NCBI GenBank assembly: GCA_000310025.1
Contig: FN649726.1
Coordinates: 1,324,088 to 1,388,087 of the forward strand
Length of the DNA stretch: 64,000 bases
Origin: Ectocarpus siliculosus
Lineage: Eukaryota; Sar; Phaeophyceae; Ectocarpales; Ectocarpaceae
Direction: 5' to 3'
How positions within the stretch are numbered: position 1 is the first letter of the stretch; each line of letters opens with the position of its first letter. Below the pieces are notes generated by a model. It saw nothing but the letters and a program-made list of their open reading frames with translations, was not told the origin of the DNA and did not search any database. This document shows, one piece after another, positions 1 to 13,847 of the stretch. Position numbers and translations under genes: made by a program.

Positions 1-126
1 AAAAATAGCGGCGGTGCCCAACAACGGCGGCGTAGTAGCTGTCTCGTCGAGAGCTTTCCGAGGACATATGGGTTTGATTTTGGCATCCCCTTCGTGGTGG
101 AAAAATAGAGGTTTGAACATCGGTCC
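1..126. mobile_element. Partial copy of a ~160-bp terminal-inverted-repeat element (family B)
   Basis: The end reads ...AACATCGGTCC at 116-126. The internal block with CGTCGAGAGCTTTCCG (about 44-59) and CATCCCCTTCGTGG (about 84-97) also occurs in the copies at 27466-27620 and 60929-61083 and, reverse-complemented, at 34615-34776. The left terminus lies outside the window. The remaining DNA up to 785 holds no recognised exon; it is probably the first intron or 5' region of urease. Confidence 0.6.
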
Positions 127-785
127 AGAGATCTTTATCAACCTCCGGTAAGTAAGTACCAAGCTCGACAGATTTGAATTTCAAAACGCTCGTTGCCCGT
201 TAGCATCCGCCGGTACCCCTTTGGTTTTGCTGTCGTGCTATCGTCAGCGATATTATGTATCCTGAACCTACCCCGATCTTGCAAAGCTTCAGGCTGTGGG
301 ATGTTGTCCGCGAGAGTATGCATAACCGCGGTCGGCCCCGACATTTTTTTCTGTGTTTTGAGTATGGATGACCGCTGAGAGGCACGTGTTATTTTTTTGC
401 AATGCTACTTGTTCCCAGCCTCAGACCTGCAGGCGTTTCGTTGCGGAGAGAGCTCGGTCATCACATGATGTTACATTGCATAGACAAGAAATGTCATGTA
501 TTCTATTCAGCTTCCAAGTTGGACTGATCGGATTTTGCCTCCGCTCTTGCCTTCCCCTCCCCTCCCCTTTTCTTCGCCTTTCTGGCTTGCACTTCTTGGA
601 ACTTTTTTTTCTTTCAAGGAATAGTCGGACTTGCTCTTGTGCTTTCTTTTGTGTCATGTGCGTCTTGCCGTGACAGAAAGAAGGGGTACTGGATAGAGTC
701 AGGCCAGCATGGCAAGCAACAACAACACCAACACTCTGTTGAGCAGACCCCCGCCCCCCTCCCCGTCGAATCCACTGTACTGTAG

Positions 786-3700
786 GTCGGCTTCCTTGCG
801 CAGAAGCGCTTGGCTAGGGGCACCAGGCTCAACCTCCCGGAGTGCGTCGCTCTCATCGCGACTCAGGTACGACGAAGTTCCCGCTGCTTAAGTTAAAGTA
901 GATGGTGGCACACCTGCTCGACGTCCGCAGCATGCATGCACATGTCGAAGACCGCACTCTTGTCCGCGCCACGGCTGCACCGAGGACCACTCTGGCCTTG
1001 AGCTCAACCTTTGAAACACGGTGGGTTTTCAGACGCTTGTGCTATCGGCGCCTTGGCAGAATATGTGGTGGCCGGGTATTGTCGAGACGTCCTCTTTTTG
1101 GCGACCGTACTACCTCGTTGAGAATCTATTGAACGTCCTGGTGATGACCACCCCTGGCCCCCCACCTTCAATTGCCCTCGGATGGATAAATTTCACACCC
1201 AAACCTACAAAAAGCGAAAGGGACGCTCCGGAAGGAAAAAAAATTGCCAACTATCTGAAGTTCTCAAGCACTGTTACTTACGCTGGCTTTGCTCTTGTCA
1301 CAACACGGCCCCGACATGGGACGGTGGCACGACGGCGTAGTTGCTTGAGTTCATCAGGAATGGGGCGAGCGTGGCGGAGCTTCAGGACACCGGCCGGAAG
1401 ATGCTCGGGCATCGACAGGTACCTATTTCCCTTGCCTGTGATACACGGGGACCCTCGGTTAATTATTGTCGGGTAAAGAGGCGTCCGTGCGATCTCACCC
1501 TGCTGTTGGCACGCCGGTAGCGGAGTGGGTCCGTCGATGAACTGGAGGCAGGGACCTGTCGTTTGAGGACTCGCTAGGGTTTGAATGGTTCATGACACGG
1601 TTGGATTCAGAATGGTTTGCGGCTACCGCTTACGGGCAGATTTCAGACTCTTGTTGGGGTGGCAGTCAGGCATGCATGTCCAACAATTGTATTTTTGGAA
1701 CATGTTGACCGAGAGGGGCTTCCACTGCCGAAAGCGAGCGTGTTGGATAGGCCCCGGTATGCGTTGATGATATCGTCGTTCTTGCTATTGTTGATGTTGG
1801 TGTCGCTGTGCTGTTACTATCCTTCTTCTGAAGGTGATGCCTGGCGTTGCCTCGGAGATGAACGAGGTGCAGGTGGAGGGAACCTTTCCGGATGGCACCA
1901 AGCTCGTCACCATCCATGTCCCCATCTGCAAGGAGAACGGTGACCTCGCTCTCGCCCTCCAGGTAAATTTAAACATCCTTGACGACGACCACGATGATGA
2001 CGACAACGACGAGCACTTTTACTGCTTCTCTCTCCTCTCTCCCCAACTCATACGTTTAAGATAGTGGAAATTGGCAAAAATTCTGCCTCTACTCAGCAGT
2101 TAGGAACGATGGGCGGCATCAAGCACGTTGTTTGGTTCGTAAAGAAGTAGCGGCAACATGTCCAAGAAGACGGTTTCGAAGGAAAATGCTGACACCAACA
2201 GCGGCTACGCCTGCTGCAATCTTGATACTGTACGCCGGCTAGCGAAAACCGGGCGCGATGGAGTTTGTGAGGGCGGTTGTGGCGGCACTCACTTAACGAG
2301 AATGTCAGCCTTGAAGACTCTCTATTTTTTGGTTGGTGATAAGCGTTGTTAAGAGATTCAATTTATACCACCACCACCACCACCACAGGGTGTTTCTCCA
2401 ATATCAAGGCACCATTTTCGTGGCAGAATTCTCCAGCCTCGGCTGTTTGTCTGTCTGTTGTGTGCAGGGATCATTCTTGCCAGTGCCCGACCTCTCCGTC
2501 TTCAGAGATTCCGAGGGGGAGACCATTAGCCTGGGCGAGGTGCTCACTCCAGAAGGCGAGCAGCTCGAGATTAACAAAGGCAGGCCCACGCTATCCCTCA
2601 GCGTCACGAACATGGGCGATCGCCCCATTCAGGTGTGCGGCGTCCTCGTACGTTCGTCGTCGTGTGTTGGAACGTGCGGAGCAGCAGAGACCGGAACGTT
2701 TTTAAATGTGAAGACTCACCTAACGTTGACAACAGCAGTTTGGGGTCGTAGCGTGTGTGGCTGAGTGTTGGGCTGGGTGTTACCGTTTGGCCGGCAGCGT
2801 TGATGTTGTTTCTCTGTTTTTGGTCGTACCATGACTTGTTTGGGCAGCGTTTTTGGTAGTGTTTAGTTGAGTCTTGTTGGACGGAGGGGCGTCTGGCCAC
2901 GTCTTGCTTGTGGGCGGGTGTATACGTGTGACCCCTCTGCTGATCCCGTCTTGCGGCGTTGTGGCCGCTGCCACTCACGCTTCGTTCCTCCCTCTCCCTC
3001 TCTTCCTCTCCGCTACAACCCCCGGCGTTTGCAACACGTTGTGCTTCCATCCCTCCACCAACTAAATACCACCCACCATAGGTCGGGTCTCACTTCCACT
3101 TCGTGGAGACGAACAAGGAGTTGCGCTTCGACCGCCGCAGGGCCTACGGAAAACGCCTCCACATCCTCGCCGGCACGGCCGTCCGGTTCGAGCCTGGAGA
3201 CACGAAGACCGTCACCCTTGTGGACATCGCTGGGAATCGCGTCGTCAGGGGGGGCAACGGTAAAAACGCCGTCTTGTTCTTGTGGTTTTTGTGATGTGTG
3301 GTATCGATTTCGAGGTACTGCTGGTATTCCGTCCACGCTTGTTCGGAATCAATCCACATTGCCCTAGTGTCGTTGCCGTCGTCCGTTGTGGCTCTGTTGT
3401 TGTTAGTTACCGTATCATTTCATATTTGATGGGTACATTGCATCGTCGCCAAGAATTTAGGCCGCCTTCAAAACTATTTTTCTCGTCGTCTCTCGTACGA
3501 TATTACAACTGTTTACAGTTTTGCTGATAAAATTCCCTTGCTGCATCGTTCTGCGCACACGTGCATTTTTTTTCTCCCTGCATGCCGCGAAATATGTATA
3601 TTTCGTTGCAGCGCTGTGCGATGGGCCCGTGGACCCCGCGGCATGGGACGGCATCATGGAGAAGATCGTTGCGGAAGGATTTGGACACCAGGATGTAAGG

Positions 3701-4080
3701 GCGTCTGCCAATCTTCGCCCACACGCGTCGGTGCAAGCGGTAGTGTTTTCATGGATGCATTTCGCGTGGGCGAGGACAACAAGAAAGCATTTCAGGTTCT
3801 TAGAATGTGCTCAAGTGCCACCCCACCACCCCTGATCCAACACTCTGTGCGGACCTCCCCCCCCCCTGCATTGCTGATTCTCCCGACCCCCTCTTCGTCC
3901 TGTCCCCTCCAGGAACCCGGTAGCATGGAGGACGAGGGGGCCAAAACGACCGTTAGTCGGGCAAACTACGCGGCCGTGTTCGGACCGACGACGGGTGACG
4001 TCGTGCGCCTCGCGGACACCGACCTTTATGTGAGCTGCTTGGCACCCCCCCCCCTCTTTCTATCCCTGCCTCTCTCTCTG

Positions 4081-4113
<33 letters not shown>

Positions 4114-7100
4114 GTCTCTCTCTGTCTCTCTCTTTACGCGTGTTGTTCAAGCTAGTTCTGTGCTCAGACTGTTTTTTTTCGTGGTGGTGGGAAGGTGGCG
4201 GCGGGGTTGGTGGCGCCGATGCTGTCGGTGTTCCTTGTTTTCCGGCGAAGGGTGGTCATGTTGGTGGTAACGATTGGAGGTAGTGTCTCTTGACTTTCTT
4301 GTTGTTGTCGTTGTCGGCGTCGTTGTTGCTGTTATTCTTGTTCCATTGTTGCTGTTGCTGTACTGTTGTCATCTTGGTGTTGTCCAAGGCTCCCGCTGTT
4401 TATCGCTCCCGCCCTCACGTCCGTCTTTGGTTGAGTGTGTTGGACCAATATTTGTGATCGTGCTCCGCCCTTTTTTCTTACAAAGGTGCGGGTGGAGTCG
4501 GACTACACCGTGTACGGTGATGAGTGCAAGTTCGGGGGCGGCAAGGTGAGTTGCTGCTGCTGCTACTGTTCTCGGTGTCACACATGCCCCTTTGAACGTT
4601 CTGGAGTCCCTCACATCCATATGCCGTAGCTATCCTAATCGTCATTCAGACAAGGTAGTGAAGTTTTTCTACGTGGAAAATTGCAATTTGATCGCTATGT
4701 GTGTAGCTGCCGGGTGTCAAATGAAATGTTTATTTTGAGCTCTTCCTTGAACAGCGATTTGTTCTGCTGCTGTTGTGTAGGTGCTGAGGGAGGGGATGGG
4801 GCAGGCCACCGGCGTGGGGGCCGCGGAAGCGCTGGAGACCGTCATCACCAACGCTCTCGTGCTGGACCACACGGGCATCTTCAAAGCGGACGTGGGCATG
4901 AAGGGCGGGCTCATCTCCGGCCTGGGCAAGGCCGGCAACCCCGACGTCATGGAGGTATATTGCTGTTCTCTGCATTTTGCGTGGACCCGATAACCGTGAC
5001 CTGTCATAGAGGTACCGCCACCCCAAAACCCTGAACTATTTCCTCCAGTCTGGGTGAAGTCGGTGTCCATGATGTCACGGGGGCGCACTGCCCTAACCGT
5101 AGCTATTGTTTCCAGGCCTGGTCACACCGGCCACCATAACGTCATGGAGGTACATACCACCATCGTTTTGACACGTTGCATACATCAAATATCCGAGGTT
5201 CCAGTGAAGCTCGCGTTATTTTGAAGTATTGACTGCGGTGGAGAAAAGCAAGCTGGAAGAGAGGGGAAAGTAGGTTGCACCAGCAGTGGTGAAATTACCT
5301 ATTCAGGTTTCAAAGACGAAAGCCGATACCAGCAGTATGGGCAAAACACTGTTCATATTAGGATTATGCGAGAATGGAGGCATGTTAGTGTTTGTGGTCG
5401 CTGGCGTGATAGAGTTGTACGGGTCAGGCATGACTTGAGACGTCTCGTCGTTTCTCAAGGAATCGAGTCCATTTACGGAAGCAACGTACTATGCATGATT
5501 TCCTTCTATTAGCTGTTACAGAAGTATATGTAGTGTCCGAATATTTTTTGTTCGGCGTCGTTTTCTGCTCAAGGCGATAGTAAAAACACATGAACGCACT
5601 TCGTTCCTCCTTCGGCCCAAACCTATTATCTCATCAACCCATCTGGGGTTCAGGGAGTTACCCCCGGCATGACAGTTGGGGTGAACACCGAGGTTATTGC
5701 TGGCGAAGGCTTGATCATTACCACCGGAGGGATGGACGCCCACGTTCACTTCATCTGCCCTCAGATCTGCGACGAGGTATGTGTCCCGATGTTGTTGTTG
5801 CTGTTAGTGCTGGCGGACACTCGTAGCCCGTCTGAAAATCAGGCAAGCGGAGTTTTTTTGGTAGCGATGTGTTCGTTGTTGCTTGTTTTTCTTCTTGTTG
5901 CGGCCAGGGTTTTCTTGGAAACTGTGGTGTGTCAGCCTAGACAGAAGCCCGGCCAAGTTTTGACACCCTCCAATCCAGCCAACACTGACGTAGCTCGGAG
6001 GCGTGTGACTCGGTCTCCGTGTTGTCCTTGCTCGAAACGGGGAGAATCCGCTCTCCCGCCGATACACACACCACCGCCGTCGTAGCACAACAACCGCGCC
6101 CCGTTTTAATCGTGATCGGCGTTGCCTGGATGTTTGACTTGCGCTTGACCCCATGTTTAGGCGATCGCATCGGGACTGACGACCCTCTTGGGAGGAGGGA
6201 CGGGACCCGCCACGGGGACGAGAGCAACCACCTGCACCCCGCACCCCTCTCACGTACGTTAAGTATGTTGGCCATCTCTCCGTCATGTTCGTTGTTGTGG
6301 TTGTTGCTGCTGTCGTTGTCGTTGTTTCTGTTGTTCGTGGTGGTGGCCATCGATGATGATGATTACGGCGGTGTTGCTGTTGGTGCTTTGTCACTGCTGC
6401 TGTTTTTCGTGTCAAACGATGTTATCATGGTGACTACGTGCGTGCCCACGCTGTCCAATGCTGCTGAAGGGCACCGCGTTCTGGTGCCCTTACACGACAA
6501 ACCAGTTCGCTCGGGAAACCAAGTGAGGGCAGTTCCTGTGGCTCATGGCCACAGCTGCTGTGCTAGTGGCTGCTCGAGGCTTGTGATGTGTTTCACGTCA
6601 TTCCCCACCCCCTCTAAGTAATCGCCACCTTCGGGAGGCCTATTTTATTTATTGTTGTGTGGATTTCTGCCGCTTGTACAGCATCCACCATGAAAAGGTT
6701 TTGTTCCGCGAATTTTCGTCGGATTAGGCCCTCATGCTCTCCTCCGCCTACAGCTTAACCTGGAGTGATATTGGTAGGATGAACTTCACCGTCGGCGCGA
6801 ATTGCGCCCCCAACACCTCAAGAATCTTGGTGTCTGGTTCGATGCTTGTCTAGTCCGCGAGAGTTCAATGACGTGCTTCGTCCGCGCTCTGAAGGGGGGG
6901 TTCGCCAACTTCCCCTCCCTGTACCCCCCCCAAAATGAACCTACCTACCGCCTTCACGTCTCTCTCTTTCTCTCGCATGTGTTGTGCATTTTTTTTCGTG
7001 TGGATCTCGACCCGGGCGACACAGATGAAGATGATGCTCCAATCCACGGACGCTATCCCGATGAACTTCGGCTTCACGGGCAAGGGGAACACCTCCAAGC

Positions 7101-10100
7101 CGGAGGGGCTCAAGGAGGTCAGTTAAACGCCAACGCGGCTGACTACTGCTGTCTTTGTGTGCGCTGTAGGCAAGTTGGGTGGGACACTACCATTAGTGAC
7201 GAAACGGGCGCGCGCGTGCACGTTGGCGAATCAGAGGGCGTGAACCACGTACCCAGGACGATCCACTCATCAGTTTGCCAAACCTAATACTGTCGGTGCA
7301 AGGTCGTGTCTCTCGGGCGTTGTTGACAATGGCAACCGGGGCTTTTATCAAGCTAGCGCCCTGAACGTGCGACCTTCTGGCCTTGGCGTATTTGTGCCAG
7401 GCAGCCCGACGTGTCCTATTCGGTGTTGAAAGGATGGGGTTGGGCGATGGAGGTCATGTTTTTCCGAAGAAGGGTGGGGATGTATTGTGACCGATTGAAG
7501 CAGTCGGTGGTGGGAGTTTTTGGGTGTAGTATAAGCCGACGGTGCCGCTCGAATTCTGTTGCAGTTGCTAAACAAGAGGTTACACAATTTTCACGTTAAC
7601 ACATAATGCGAGGTCCTCCAAACTGGGACGCAGCGTACATTCAAATTGTGATTTTTTGACAATCTGCAAAGCACGTTTCATTTTCTTGAACATGGGTTTG
7701 TTCGTACGGAAACGTTCTAGTAGCCATCGTCCAACCGGAAAGCACCGCGCAACATACTCCAATGCGTAATGAAACCGAAGCCGAAAGACTCTCGCAGTCG
7801 AAAACTGGGTCGCACCCCACGCCCTACGCTGCTGTTGTTGTTGTCGTCCTTGTTGTTGTTGTTGCAGATCGTGGAGGCCGGTGCGGTGGGCCTCAAGCTG
7901 CACGAGGATTGGGGCACCACCCCCGCCGCGATCGACTGCTGCCTCACGATCGCGGAGGAAACCGACATTCAGGTATGTGTGTACCGCGAACCAATCTCGG
8001 CGATGGTCAGCGGTCATGATTTTTGTGTAGGCTTGCTTGGGTGTGTGACAACACGGAGCAGAAAATCTTCATTTGGCTGCCCATTAAGTCGCCTGTTCGT
8101 GGGCTCAGTTGTTGTGATAGATAGGCGTCGGTACTAAACGTACGCGTAGAACACGTTGGGGTCGCGAACGGACGGACTCTCGGATACACGAAAAGTCGGA
8201 GCACACCAAGATTTTTTTTTACCATCTCTACGGGATCCTGCGCCCACCTCTCCGGCGTGGAGGCGACATCACGCGCCATCAAGAATTCTTCACAAATTTT
8301 CGCTTGTGCTGACTGCAAAACTAGGTCACGATTCACACCGACACGCTAAACGAGTCGTGCAGCCTGGAGGGCTCCGTGGCTGCCTTCAAGGGCCGCACCA
8401 TCCACACGTACCACAGCGAAGGGGCGGGCGGGGGGCACGCGCCCGACATCATCGCCGTCTGCGGGGAGCCGAGTGTCATCCCGTCCTCCACGAACCCGAC
8501 CAGGTGAACACAATAAAATGAAGTACTACACATGGGCGCGGTTGTTGCTTTTGTTTCGTTTGGATAATTGAGGTGCTTTGCCATGCGTAGTGTTATACCG
8601 TACCAGTGAAGGCATACGTTCCCAAGCTTTACGTGTATGGTCAGCATCCTTAATTCTTACTTGTAACAATTTTTGTTTTCGTTTCTATGCCATACCAAAA
8701 AAAAAGAAAAAAGTTTGTTGTCTCCCCCGAGTCACTGGCGTCTCTCTTCGGGCCCGTAGTGTTCCAAAGGGTGAACTTTCTCTGCCCAAGTCGTTCGTTG
8801 CTTCTAGTTGTTGACAGCAGTGTTCAGAGTGCGATTCATCCCTGAAACCGGCTTACACCACAGATCACCGCATGGGATCTACTGGCACAAATATTCAAGT
8901 TTTTTTGTGCTTCGTTGAAATGAACCCCAGCTGTTCCGCGTTAGCCTCTCAATATCGTTCTAGTTCGCTGTTGCGATCCCCGGTTCACCTCGCCGCGGTT
9001 CCACGCGGTTCCCGTAAACAGATGTACAGCACTCCTTTGTTGATGTCGATGGTCGCAGTTCCCCTTAGAAACTATGGTGATTATTTCACGTTTGCCTTTA
9101 TTTCGCTGTGTTTTTTTTGTTTCCTCTACCACCACCGCGAAGACCGTATACGACCAACACCATCGACGAGCACCTGGACATGCTGATGGTGTGTCACCAC
9201 CTGGACAAGGGGGTACCCGAAGACGTAGCCTTCGCCGAGAGCCGCATCAGGTATGCGGCCAACTTTCGCCCCCCAACCCTCCCCCCATGAAGTCGCCCGG
9301 TTCTGCCACCTATCATAGGAGAGACCTCTCGCCGCAAGGCTGTCCTGCAAGCGGTTCTCGGTGACCTGTTTGTGGGAATCACCGCTTGGTGCTGTGAGAG
9401 CCTGGTCGGCGAAACCCCCCAAGACCTTGTAAAGATGCCCTATGGGGGTCTATGGTGTTTCGAAGATTGTGATGATATGGTCTGGGTGGCCCGACTCAGA
9501 AACTGTTGAGCTTTGCCCCAGACCTCTCCCTTGCCCCTCTTCCCCAGTTACCCCTCCTCCTCTCACTTCCCTCCTCCTCTCGTTGCGTGGTTGTTGGACC
9601 AGTAGAGGATGAAGGCTAGGGCGCTTGCCAAGAATTGTATGCTATTCGACCACTTATCAACACCGTCGAAAATATTTGCCTCTATCTCATGAACAATTTT
9701 TTTCCCGTGGCGCCATCAGGACGGAAAGCACAACACAATTATGTCGCACCCTGCTGTGAAAGACGGAATGCTATTGTGCCGCAGTGCGATTTTAAATAGT
9801 CCCGTCTCTCATCCCATCCCGTGTCACATCAAGCCATGACGCAAGGTTCCCTATTTTCCCACAAGTTCCATATCATCCTTAACCATTGCCACACCAACCG
9901 TTTGTTTTGTCTACCGGTTTCGTTGTTGAAGGGGGGAGACGATCGCTGCGGAGGACATCATGCACGACATCGGGGCCATTAGCGCCATGTCATCTGACTC
10001 CCAGGCCATGGGCAGGGTGGGCGAAGTGATCACTAGGACATGGCAGACAGCGGACAAGGTGATGAGAAGTCGTGCGCTCCAGTACTTGCACGTCAAGTAG

Positions 10101-13100
10101 TGATTTTTTCCGTTCCTTCGATCACAGCACGCCAAGCGACGATGCCGCCTTGCGGATGCCATACGAAGTACATGTTCTTGAAGGGAAAAGAGCTGTGACG
10201 CTTTAGCGCTATTTTGCCGAAAATTGTGAACGGTCGAAGTCAGTCTCCGTCATTGAAAATGATGTGTGAACTTATGGTGCCTCTGCATGCTGCGTAGTGT
10301 GTACTTTGGTACTGCTGTACCTGACTGTGGACATGCGTGATTTGGCGATTGTTTGCGATACAGGGGAGCGAGAACAATGCCAACACCGGATGGGGGTATC
10401 ATGTTTTCTTGGCACGTGTTACCATGCAACCAAGCACAACAACGTCGTAAACGATTGTCCGCTACGTCCTCTCGTCCGTCTGTCTGTGGATGTATGTGTG
10501 TTTGTGCCATCATCTTGGTTTTACCTTCCTGGGGGCTCCGTTGTTGCAATTTTTCAGATGAAGAAGCAGCGTGGTCAGCTTGACGAGGACAAGGCGGCCG
10601 ATGAAGGTCAGTCGCTGCATTGGCTTGTTATTCCTGCTGCCATTGCTGCTGCTGCTACTGTTGTTGCTGCTGCTGGTGATCTATTCTGCTGCCGGTGCGT
10701 TGGCGTCGCCTATGGTGGTAAACTAGGTAGGAAGAATTTAGCCACAAGTGATTAGAGAGAGAACAAGCGTTCCTACTCGATCTTGCCCCAAAGCAAGTAT
10801 TTGCCGAGTCATCAGTCAAAATCCCAAGGTGCGATGACTTCACTTTGATAGCACCCCCCCCCCATCCTCCTGCCTCCAACCCGTCTCCCCCCACTCATAA
10901 AATGACCGCAGCTTCCGCGTGGACCCCTGAGGGAGTGACAACCGACAACTTCCGAGTACGGCGGTACCTGGCGAAGTACACCATCAACCCCGCACTCGCG
11001 CACGGCATGTCGCACCTGCTGGGATCCGTCGAGGCAAGAGAAAAGTATTTGCAAACGAAATGCCATTGTGCGGGCCACGCTGCCTCTTTCCAACTTCTTT
11101 CCGTCCCGCATTCCCCTCCCCTCCACCCCCGACGTCCCGCCTTGCAGACCTCCGAAAGTAATGCATGCCGTGTCATCGCACCAGGTTGGATCCGTTGAGG
11201 CCACGAAACGATTTTTGAAGGTCGATGCCGTGCAACGCTTCGTTATAGCTCATTTTTATTGTACTTGACAGCTTGACCTAGAATCCAAACGCAACGAAGG
11301 TGTGTCGTGTTCTGTTGGTGCTTTGCCGCTGCCCTCCCTGTACGGATATGGCGTGAAACCGACTCCGGCTCTGCGCTTATCGTGCACCACCTGTGCGTAG
11401 TGACCGGCCCGTGCTAACTCGGCGAGCGAAAAGAACTATTGTGTGGTGAATACCGTGCAAGCATCCCTCACGTGTACTTGCCGATGCTCCTACACGGAAA
11501 AAGCAAGCAATCGAGCCGAGCGTTCAATCCCGAAAAAAAGTAGCTAGCTCGTACCACGCGAGGGCAGCGTGGTATTTCCAAGTTTCGGTCAACCCCAAAC
11601 ATGACGGTCACCCCTATCCCTATCCCGACTGCTTCCACATCCAACGCTACCACCACCTTCACGCTCACACACCCTACTACGCCACGTACCCATCCCCCAA
11701 TTGCGAAATCGGAGATACGTACCCTTGTCATGTCATGCCTGGCTGGATGGCTGCCTGCCTGTCTGCTTTCTGTCTGTCTGTCGCTCTTTCGCTCTGTGTG
11801 CCTCTCTCCCTCTACGTCCCTCTCTACAACGAACTTACAATATGTGGCTTTGTCGCTCCTGTCTATCCCTCTGGCTCTCTGCCACCACCAAAACAAACCA
11901 GACCGGAAAGCTAGCCGACCTCGTTCTCTGGAAGCCTTCCCTCTTCGGCGCGAAGCCCGAGATGATCCTCAAGGGGGGCCAGGTGGCGTGGTCACAGATG
12001 GGGGACCCCAACGCCTCCATCCCTACCCCTGAGCCTGTAGAGATGCGGGTCATGTTTGCCGGGAAGGAGGGGACCGGGGCGGCGGCCGGGTGTTCGGTGG
12101 CCTTCGTGAGCGGGCCGAGTCTTGCGGAGGGGGGCCCGGTCGCGGGCTACGGGCTCAAGAAGAGGTGCGTGTTGTTGTTTTTGGCGTTGTTGTTGTTGCT
12201 GTTGGCGGTGTTGGCTTGGTGTTGGTGTTGATGCCGTCTGTTTGTTGGCGTTGGTGTTGCAGTTGGTGCTGTTGTTGGTGTTGGTGTCGGTGTTGGCGTG
12301 GTACTGGAAGCTGAGTGCAGCGGAAATCGAAGCAAGACCTGCAGTTCATCTTTGTTACAAATATAGCTAGAAGACAGGGATCAACGTTGAGGACGGCGGC
12401 CATTCTCTGGTGAGTTCGGGGCCGCCCCTCGATTTGGCGTCGACGCTATTGGTCTCATCTCCATACAGCACAGCTGTTCTTGATGTGCTGGTATACTGGT
12501 GCCATGCGCTAATGGGGACATGTGCTGTTCACTTAGCCCCGAGATGCGAGCTTTTCAGCGTAACGTTTATCGGCGCTCGAGTGCGCCGGTTGCATTATTC
12601 ATGGAGATCGCACGTGGTCCATTCAACCGTCATTCCGTCAGCCCGGGTAGCACTAAGTATTTTCTCTCCTCTTTCCTGGCTATTGTTACTCTCGGTCTCA
12701 ATGAAACCCATCCCCTTGAAGGGTGGAGGCCGTCAAGGGGTGCCGTGGGGTGGGCAAGAAGGACATGAAACTGAACGACAAGCTGCCCAAGATGACTGTG
12801 GATCCGGAGACCTACGAGGTGAGATGTCCTTCGGCGGTAATGTCGACAGGCAACCGAGTTGGGCAAGAGGTTCTTTAGCCGTGTATCGTACGTCTGTGGG
12901 TGGGTTTTCCGCCCAGCCAGGCCATGAACCTTTCGCTAGCACAAGGACTTCGGAACATCAGGACATCTCTCTGAACCCCGCCTCATCGAGCGGCCCTTCC
13001 AGGATGACTACTGACTATATCTTCTTGCTCACCTAAGCTGTGAAGTGCAATAAGAGAGTACCGCAATTGTTTTCGGGGTTTCCGAGCAAGATCTCAGGCG

Positions 13101-13847
13101 TTGTCAGCAGGTTCCTAACTTGGAACGGCGGTGCGAGCCTTATGAAACCATGTGCGGGTCGTTCAATCGTCTCCTGTGTAGCTGAAATGATTTGTGCTTC
13201 GGGTCTCCCTCGAAAGTAAGTTGGTATTGAGACAAAGTGGTAGCCCCGGTCGGGAAAGCCCGAAGGCGACGTGTTGTGTCACTAGGCGAAGACAAGAATT
13301 ACACCACTGGCGGACGTCAGCGTGAGCTGGTGAACGTGTGTACACACAGAGTACATGACGTGCGACACTTCACTACCCTCTAGCTTCGATGTACGCGCCC
13401 TCGCATTAAAGGATGGTACGGAACGTAGGGCGAGAATACACCCTCTGCCCCAACACCAGAGTGTGAGCCCGGTGGGAGCGAGATTTGGCAAAAGACAAAA
13501 CGAAACGCCTGTTTAGAGTTTTCAAGCACCGAAGATTGTGCAACACCGGCGGTGCTACTGGCCTTCGCGAGACAATCCGCACGTCTGCTGCCTCTGTAGA
13601 AAGCGAGCTAGGCGCCGCTTTGTTCGGCATCCTTCGCTGATCTGTGGAGAGTAGAGTCTAACCACTTGCAATCCCGTCTTTCGCCGGCATCCCTTGCCTC
13701 TCGCTCCGCCCCACGCTGTCTGCGACATGATGATGGTGAATCGGCCTTGGCATGTGTGGCCCGCCGCAGGTGCGGGCGGACGGCGAGCTGTTGACGTGCA
13801 AACCGGCCGACACGCTGCCCCTCGCCCAGAAGTACTTCCTGTTCTAG
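786..13847 (+). CDS. Urease, plant-type single-chain (gamma-beta-alpha fusion), 21 exons, first exon missing
   Basis: Nickel urease, hydrolysing urea to ammonia and carbamate; a cytosolic single chain in plants and algae. Exons: 786-866, 1341-1418, 1834-1962, 2468-2632, 3082-3259, 3612-3694, 3913-4029, 4486-4545, 4781-4954, 5654-5776, 6161-6253, 7025-7117, 7868-7972, 8325-8503, 9143-9250, 9932-10058, 10558-10606, 10936-11033, 11902-12164, 12722-12818, 13770-13847 (stop TAG). They give 825 residues. The gamma part covers residues 1-96, beta starts at GSFLPVP and alpha near residue 250. Counting from the first recovered residue, the Ni ligands are H385, H387, carbamylated K468, H497, H523 and D611, with flap C570-H571. 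Their spacing equals the Klebsiella enzyme (H134, H136, K217, H246, H272, D360, C319) with no gap. The C-terminus is KYFLF. Only the initiating exon (about 15-22 residues) is absent, left of the window or unrecognised in 1-785. The intron after 11033 begins GC rather than GT. Confidence 0.97.
2685..2716 (+). repeat. Fragment of dispersed repeat family A in a urease intron
   Basis: This short tract (AGAGACCGGAACG, a T run, then ATGTGAAGAC) matches the end of the copies at 46778-46868, 56098-56200, 57353-57544 and 58909-59006. Only the terminal part is present here. Confidence 0.5.
4065..4134 (+). repeat. (CTCTGT)n-type pyrimidine microsatellite
   Basis: Imperfect CTCTCTGT repeats lie a few tens of bases downstream of the urease exon ending at 4029. 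They are intronic. Confidence 0.85.
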
